From Diabrotica undecimpunctata (taxonomy: Eukaryota > Arthropoda > Insecta > Coleoptera > Chrysomelidae), in contig NC_092806.1 in the NCBI RefSeq assembly GCF_040954645.1, positions 132,393,151 through 132,457,150 of the forward strand: 64,000 nt of DNA. Reading direction: 5' to 3'. The position numbers were made by a program, and so were the translations under genes. The notes under the pieces are model-generated. The model did not search any database, was not told the DNA's origin, and saw only the letters and a program-made list of their open reading frames with translations. Positions 58,062-64,000 of the stretch are shown one piece after another (the first letter of the stretch is position 1; each line of letters opens with the position of its first letter).

Positions 58062-58181
58062 TTATAGATTTTATCATGTTTGACTTGTTACTAGAATTTG
58101 GCTATAATTAATTGTATATTTTCAGGCGCTAGAAGATCTTTTTCCTTTGTTGGGTACTCTGCATTTTTAGAGAGAATGTTA

Positions 58182-58387
58182 GGAATAAGCCACAATATAT
58201 TTATTTACATATTTTATTTACTGATTTTTTTCAATCTATATGACCAGAGGGCTGTTATCATAGATAGAAAATTGTGATTTATTTTCAGAAAATAAATCAC
58301 AATTTTGTATTTTTGGTAACAATATCTGGTCATAGACATCAAAACATCAGTAACTATAACATATAAATAAACATTGTGGCTTATTCC
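58182..58387. repeat. Long imperfect hairpin, ~100-bp arms
   Basis: The outer ends are GGAATAAGCCACAAT (58,182) and its inverse ending at 58,387. The core is 18 bp perfect (58,268-58,285 and 58,289-58,306) around the loop CAG. Between them runs a partly matched stretch including ATGACCAG and TTACTGAT. It lies between the two Harbinger genes, just past the accessory gene stop. Confidence 0.85.
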
Positions 58388-58950
58388 CAACTGAAGATAG
58401 TGTTAACTCAGTCTTACACTGGCCTTTTCACTTTCGGAGCACTGAATGTCAGAGGAGGGTATGTTTTAGCAGGTAGGCATTTGACGTAGAATCAGCGACG
58501 AGAGGGCGTTTTAAAGTACCTCGGGAACTATCGCCGGGACTACGAAGAATGAATCCTGCACTAAGGTCAGTCAGGCGACGTACTGGACTGAGATGTCTTT
58601 TGAAGATTTCAGACCCCCCCTCTATAAAGACGAAAAAAAATTAAAAAAAAAAATATACTTTGTGTTGTAAAAACATTGGTTATTTTCTTTCTATTCTCCT
58701 TCCTGTTTATTTTATTTCTAGATAGTATTTAATGTAGATTTAAGGTTCTTAATATTTTAATTTCAGCTGGTAAGATATGGTTTTACCTTTTTATTTGTTG
58801 TATAGTCTTTTGTTTTTAGATTATGTATGTTTCTCTTTCAGTTTTTTTAAGTATTGATTGCTACATAGATCATATTTTTATGTTGTTTACTGAAAATTAT
58901 TAAAATACTGAGTTTGCATAATTTTTAGTAAATTGCTGCCACTGCAATAT

Positions 58951-58966
58951 ATACATGTATATATAC

Positions 58967-59042
<76 letters not shown>
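58951..59042. repeat. (TA)n microsatellite
   Basis: About 90 bp of alternating TA with a few changes at the left side, inside the Harbinger element. Confidence 0.9.
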
Positions 59043-59044
<2 letters not shown>

Positions 59045-59339
59045 CATCATTTTTTTGTAATGTTCTAATTGTTTACAGTTTACTCCTGACGAAGCTATAA
59101 AATAAAATAATCTATTTTATATTGTATTTAATTATAACTGTATAATTTTTTAAATAAAGAATATTAATATTCTAAATTTGTATAATTTTTATTTGGTAAG
59201 GAAAGGTTTTATGAAAGGAATAAACACTTAATTAAAAGGAGGGAAACTCCTTGTACTCAGTAAAGACATACTTGCTTAAGTTGTCTGAGCATAGTGAGTG
59301 AAAAACCCTCATTTATTTTAAATTAAAACATAAAAAAAT

Positions 59340-59990
59340 ACATTTTTATAAATAAGACAAAAACATACTATATTTAACATAATATAAGTATTCAATAATG
59401 TATTCTCAAAATAAACAACTTTGAATTGAACTGAACAAAGATTAGATATAAGAAAGAAATAAAATAAAATATTGAAATTTTAAAAATAAAAAATTGGAAA
59501 AATAAATCATGAACAAAACGTGTAATCAAGCTAATGATAATCATTCTGACATTTTCAGAAATAAGATAAAACATACTACATCTAACATAATACAAATATT
59601 CAATAATGTATTATCAAACTAAACAAATGCCAATTGAAAAAAGCTTGTGTATAAGGAAGCAATGAAATAAACTATTGAAATTTTAAAAATAAAAAATTGG
59701 AAGAACAAATCATGAACAAAAAGTGTAATCAAGCTAATTATAATGATGCTGATATTTTGAGAAATAAGATAAAACATACTACAGCTAACATAATGCAAGT
59801 ATTCAATAATGTATTCTCAAACTAAACAAACAAATGCCAATTGAACAAAGGTTAGATATAAGGAATACAATTAAATATTGAAATTTTAAAAATTAAAAGA
59901 ACAAATCATGAATAAAAAGTGTTATCAAGCTAATGATGATGCTAACATATATCTACCTATAATAAGATAAGTATTCAATAATGTATTTTA
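59340..59990. repeat. Tandem repeat of ~170-208-bp units, about 3 copies
   Basis: The block attcaataatgtatt recurs at about 59,391, 59,598, 59,801 and 59,972. Shared neighbours such as gaaattttaaaaa, aaatcatgaa and aatcaagctaat sit at matching offsets. It lies directly downstream of the transposase stop. Confidence 0.85.
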
Positions 59991-59994
59991 ATTC

Positions 59995-61153
59995 TTATGC
60001 AAAATATTGGTGAATAAAATGTCTCCTAAAATTTAAACCTCGTTCCACATCATTAACATTTCTATTTACTGGCACATCAATATTTTCTACAAAATCATCA
60101 TCATTATTATTTTCTTGTAAACCTATATTATAAAGTACTGCTGTAGCACATATTATTGCAAGAGATGTATTTAATTTAGTTTGTAGACCTCGTTGAAGAC
60201 AAGGAAACCATCTTTTCCAGGTTCCAAATAGCCTTTCAACAACAATTCTTGTTCTTATATGTGCACTATTATACCTATTTTCTTGATCATTACCTAAAAA
60301 GAGATATCCATCAAATAACCTATTTTTTAGCCAATTATCAATAAATACCTGGCTGTAATACTGGAGTAAGTAGATAGTGTCTGCATGCATATCCACTGTC
60401 ACCTATTAATAATCCTGGAATTTCACCTCTTTCCATTCTAACTCGTAATGCAATTCGATCAAATATCAAGCTGTCATGACTTGATCCGGGATGTCGAACA
60501 ACAATATCCATAATCTCTCTTCTAGGACCTGAAACAACCTGCAATTTATTTATATAATGAGGGCCTGGATAAGAAAGATCAATCTATACCTGCACATTTA
60601 ATGAAAAAAAGCCTTTTCTATTACGAAATACTTCCCCATTATTACCACCTGGATTAGATATCTTGATGTGGGTGCAATCAATACACCCAGAAACATTTGG
60701 AAAATAGGCAACCTCATAAAAACTTGTTATATTCCTCCTAAATCCTTGTCCAGTATGGGGAAACCCTACAAAATCATTTAAACGTTGAGCTATTAATATT
60801 GATACCTTTTTAATGGTGTTGCTTATTGTCGATTGACTAATACCCCGCAAATCACCAGATACAACCTGAAAATTAGATGTAGCATAAAATCTTAAACAAA
60901 TTAACAATTGTAATATTGGAGGTATTGGTAAACCACGATTGTCTGCTTTTCGTAGACCTTCAAATACCAGAGGCAGAATGGTATCTGCAACGGTATCTTT
61001 GTTGAAACGATACCGTTGACGAAATTCAACATCGCGGTAAAACTCCATGGGATTTTCCATATCACGAATATATCGTTTTGGTATACGTTCCGGCTGATTT
61101 CCTTCTTCAATATGATCAATAAACTCTAAAAATTCTTCAACTTCGTCATACAT
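59995..61153 (-). CDS. PIF/Harbinger DDE transposase, 3 exons, 350 aa
   Basis: This is the enzyme that excises and inserts the element at TTA sites. Predicted exons on the minus strand are 61,153-60,590, 60,538-60,349 and 60,293-59,995, with introns of 51 and 55 bp, GT-AG, frame kept. Residues 105-128 (ISQSTISNTIKKVSILIAQR) form a helix-turn-helix. The catalytic triad is D159 in GCIDCTHIKI, D235 in LLIGDSGYA and E271 in RIVVERLFGTWKR, with 35 residues between the last two as usual for this family. HPGSSHDSLIF and NRYNSAHIRTR are further family blocks. An acidic patch (ENNNDDDFVEN) lies near the end. No lesion is seen. The ATG at 61,153 is the first in frame, about 255 bp from the element end. 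Confidence 0.9.
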
Positions 61154-61589
61154 TTTTTATTGTAATGAGAAAAACAAAAAAAATATATTGGAAGCGAATC
61201 GGAAAACAAATTTAACAAATATAAACAACAAAAGTTAGGTTAGGATCCCGTGCTCAAGGCAGGTCGATCCGATGCTTGAGTACGAGCTGTCATTTCTGCG
61301 TACTCAAGCTCGATTTCGTACTTGAGAACGGTTTATAGAACACAAATTTCATTCAAGGTCGACCTCAAGCATCGACCGATACTTGAGCATCGACTATAAA
61401 TATGGGCCTTAGTCTATTTACAGCAGCTATACATTTTCTTAATAACACCATGGTCGGATCTATCGCTAAATTATATAAATGTATAATATAATGCAAAATG
61501 TCATTCATCTTTAGGCAAATTGGGATATGCTACTGTATTTTATTTTTAATATAAAATAAATAATCTAGTCAAGGCAAGAATTTCCTTCC

Positions 61590-63750
61590 AAATGAAAGGA
61601 ATCCATTATAATTCCTTCCCAAACTCGTTAAGGCCAATATCCTTAACGCAATTATTTGGTATCTAGAAAAAAGCTATTAACCACGTTCAATCAGGTTTTA
61701 GACGTAATCGAAGCACCACTAATAATTTAGTAATTCTGCAAAGAGAATCCACCAAACAGGACGTAATCGTAACAATTTTTGATATAAAAAGTACTTTCGA
61801 TACAACATGTAAATCGTTTATCCTTTAAAAACTTGTAGAAAATAATCTCCCTCCGATTAAGAATGCTAAGGGGCTACGTATTTAACACGCTATTATACGG
61901 TGTAGAGGCCTGGACTCTCAAGCAGAACAATATAAAAATTATTGAAAGTTTCGAGATGTAGTGATACCGTCGAATGCTGAAGATAGGTTGGGTTGAAAGA
62001 GTTACAATTTTTAAAGTAATGCGAAGGATAGGATAAGACCCAGAAATTTTGTCAACGATCAAACGAAGAAAACTCGAATATCTGGGTGACCTGATGAGAG
62101 GACATAAATACACATTACTTTAAAATATAATGCAAGGAAAAATAGAAGGAAAACAAAATCCAGGCCATATAAGAATGTCATGGCTGCGTAATTTGAAAAA
62201 GTGGTTTGGCTGTACCACTAATGAACTCTTTAGGTCAGCTGTAAACAAGGTCAGGATAGCCTTGATGATTTCCAATCTCCAATAGGAGTGGCATAAGAAG
62301 AAGAAGAAGAAGAAGAAGAAAATAATCTTACGGGCAACGTATTATGCTTTATAAACAACTTTTTTAATAATAGAAATTTCAGAATCACAGTTAACGGAGT
62401 ATTATTCGACAGATACGTCACTGAAAATGGTTTACTCCAAAGTTATACTTTGAGTTCTACCCTTTTTTACTAGCCATCAATGATATTTGCTCTCTTATTA
62501 AATGTTCCGTTAAATTTGCCATATACTCAGAAGACCTTATTGTATACTGCCAAAGAAAATCCACAGCTGCAATCTCATCCTTATCGCAAAATTCTATCGA
62601 GTCCCTTACTACACGGTCCGAGAGAACAGGCTTGAGGTTCTATATCTACAAATCTAAAATAATTAAATTCACCAAGGGGATACAATAGCTCAGAAATAGT
62701 CAAAACAACACTAAACAGAGTAAATTATTCATTGCAAATTTTTGGGACTAACTGTTGATAACAAACTCATCTAACGTCGTCAAATAGATGAAATAAAAGG
62801 CAGCTGTTTTAGATTTAAAATTAATCTGTTACAGACATTGTCCCACCATCAATGGGGTGTCAATGAAAGTGTACGACTCAAAATATATCGAGTTATAATC
62901 CGATATAAATTAAACTACGATTGTATAGTTTATTTGTCCGCATCCAATCATTTATTACACTCGTTAAAAACTGTGTTCACAACATTGCTCTCCGAATATG
63001 CTTAGAAGAATTTCGATCCAGTACCGCTGAAAGTCTCTATTGTGAATTTCATAAACTTCCCTTTTACTTCTAAGGCACCAACTACCCCTATCTTCTGCTA
63101 TCAGAAGTTCATCAGATCGTACAAACTACAAAGATATTATGAATACATCCCACTACGATAAGGATCTTTATACCGATGCATCCCGAAACGCGCAGATGGA
63201 GTATTCTGTCGCTATTCTGTCAGTTAACTGTAAAATAGTATTAGGACAATACGGAATATCTCTCCGAACCTCTCAAATTTCCTTTTGACAATCATCAAAG
63301 TGAAGCACTGTGTATCGATTCCTTATCCGAAACTCATTCGTTTGCGATCCGCAATATCCGCAAATATTTTCAATTAACATCACTTAGTGTAAAAAATACT
63401 AGAATCAATCCATCTCCACACTTTTCAAGGAACTTCAATGATAATAATGGGTATCTTCTCATATCGGCTTCTAAGGAAATGAGATAGCTGACAGCGCTGC
63501 AAAAGAAGCATCTACATCCAACTAACCCATCTCCAACATACAGCGCCAAGAAGATATAAAATCAAAGTTCGAAAGGAATATTCAAGGCATGTGGCAAGAA
63601 CTTTGGATCACCAAAGACACAAAGCTCAGATAAATACAACCTAATGTTAACAGCTATTTATCCCTAACATCCCTGAACAGAAAAGAGAAGATAACAATAA
63701 AATATTAAGAATAGGACACACACGTTTGACACACGGTCATTATTTATAAT
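61590..63750 (+). pseudogene. I-like retrotransposon relic (RT and RNase H)
   Basis: Blocks read in order: SLRPISLTQLFGI near 61,640, HVQSGFRRNRSTTNNLVILQ near 61,688, VTIFDIKSTFD (motif A) near 61,770. After the nested insert come NFRITVNGVLFDRYVTENGL near 62,380 and SVKFAIYSEDLIVYCQ (motif C as YSED for YADD) near 62,510. RNase H pieces follow: LYTDASRNAQMEYSVA near 63,170, GNEIADSAAKEAS near 63,475, and ILRIGHTRLTHGHY near 63,705. The last block matches the C-terminal region of the I-like copy at 31,636-32,789 (RRLRIGHTRLTHKHL). Stops, frame changes and a truncated 3' end near 63,745 are evident. Confidence 0.75.
61849..62316 (+). mobile_element. 5'-truncated RTE-like 3' fragment with (AAG)n tail
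   Basis: AGAAAATAATCT flanks it (61,837-61,848 and 62,317-62,328), a 12-bp target duplication in the I-like RT frame (VENNL resumes as ENNLTGN). The insert encodes FNTLLYGVEAWTLKQNNIK, then GHIRMSWLRNLKKWFGCTT and IALMISNLQ, ending in AAGAAG repeats. It is the same family as the fragment at 42,025-42,507. Stops show decay. Confidence 0.85.
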
Positions 63751-64000
63751 TATAGATAATTTTAATTTTAAATGTTATTTTATAAAAAAAGATTTTTATG
63801 TTTGAAATATTGTTTTATTTCTAAGTATACCTATATGAATAAAAGTAAATTACATAACAAGTAGTATTAGTAGTATAGTAGTTCTTATCCTAAGTAATGG
63901 AAAAACTTTTGTTGGACTACTTTTTTCGATGGTGTGTATGTGGGTTTATTTATTTATTAACAATCAAGTAAGCAGTGAAGGAGTTTTTTTTGACCGTGAC
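63751..64000. other. AT-rich end of window without recognisable gene
   Basis: No supported feature. It follows the truncated I-like copy. Confidence 0.4.

Larger units (their letters stand above)
56442..61408. mobile_element. Complete PIF/Harbinger transposon with TTA target duplication
   Basis: TTA flanks the element (56,439-56,441 and 61,409-61,411), the standard Harbinger target. The left end reads GCCCCGTATTTATAGTCGGT and the right end read inward GGCCCATATTTATAGTCGAT, followed by CTCAAG on both sides. Subterminal regions carry CTCAAG/CTTGAG motifs, four on the left and six on the right. Inside are two convergent, uninterrupted, spliced genes: the accessory protein on plus and the transposase on minus. 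The 4967-bp element looks autonomous. Confidence 0.93.
56388..61560. repeat. Interspersed repeat forming the flanks of the Harbinger element
   Basis: The left flank (56,388-56,441) and right flank (61,409 to about 61,470) rejoin into the same repeat seen at 9168-9260: ttcttctaaat.tg, tctagagatg, then ttattcta/ttagtcta and cagcagct. This shows the target before insertion and fixes both element ends. Only those flanks belong to this entry; the rest is the Harbinger. Confidence 0.6.

Noticed and set aside
58440..58640. GC-richer block inside the Harbinger as an additional exon or SINE
   Set aside because: No continuing frame or splice pattern joins it to the accessory gene, and no RNA-polymerase-III boxes were clear.

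Overview
The window reads as AT-rich, repeat-dense nuclear DNA of an arthropod, most likely an insect. Evidence: Tc1/mariner, hAT, PIF/Harbinger, Helitron, Crypton, Penelope-like, RTE-like, Jockey/CR1-like and I-like elements all occur together; small AT-rich introns with GT-AG ends; non-LTR copies ending in A-rich or (AAG)n tails; and a eukaryotic tRNA-Asp. I recognise no ordinary single-copy host protein gene. Almost everything that can be identified is transposable-element DNA, mostly decayed and often nested. The species cannot be named from the sequence alone.

Layout. 0-2 kb: a 3' part of a CR1/Jockey-group retrotransposon. 3.5-4.5 kb: a terminal-inverted-repeat element carrying a tRNA-Asp. 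4.6-6.5 kb: two decayed Tc1/mariner transposases on the minus strand. 8.8-10.5 kb: an RTE-like relic. 10.5-12 kb: an RNase H relic, a fold-back and a Crypton tyrosine-recombinase tail. 12.5-15.4 kb: an unidentified broken ORF, then an RTE-like reverse transcriptase split by a Penelope-like fragment, then a mariner-like relic. 15.7-18 kb: a Jockey element inside an RTE-like element. 18.8-21.15 kb: a hAT element with intact ends and an 8-bp target duplication. 21.4-24 kb: two Tc1 relics. 25-30 kb: a patchwork of retrotransposon fragments. 31.4-34.3 kb: a decayed Harbinger whose accessory gene was hit by an I-like retrotransposon. 35.2-38 kb: a Helitron helicase relic split by an apparently intact DD82E (Sailor-type) transposon. 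39.6-42.7 kb: an AT satellite and an RTE element carrying a nested 3' fragment. 42.7-46.9 kb: no recognisable gene.

The most striking part is 46.9-53.3 kb, a three-level nest. A Penelope-like inverted dimer with 12-bp target duplications sits in a hAT element with 8-bp target duplications, which sits in an RTE-like endonuclease. The dimer arms are nearly identical, and both carry a hammerhead-like motif, so this insertion is young. At 56,442-61,408 lies a complete PIF/Harbinger transposon with TTA target duplication, matching ends, an intact five-exon Myb/SANT-like gene, an intact three-exon DDE transposase facing it, a long hairpin and a tandem array between the two. The window closes with an I-like element interrupted by another (AAG)n-tailed 3' fragment.

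The elements that look coding-competent are the Harbinger pair, the DD82E transposase and the 5'-truncated Penelope-like RT/GIY-YIG ORF. The rest are pseudogenes.
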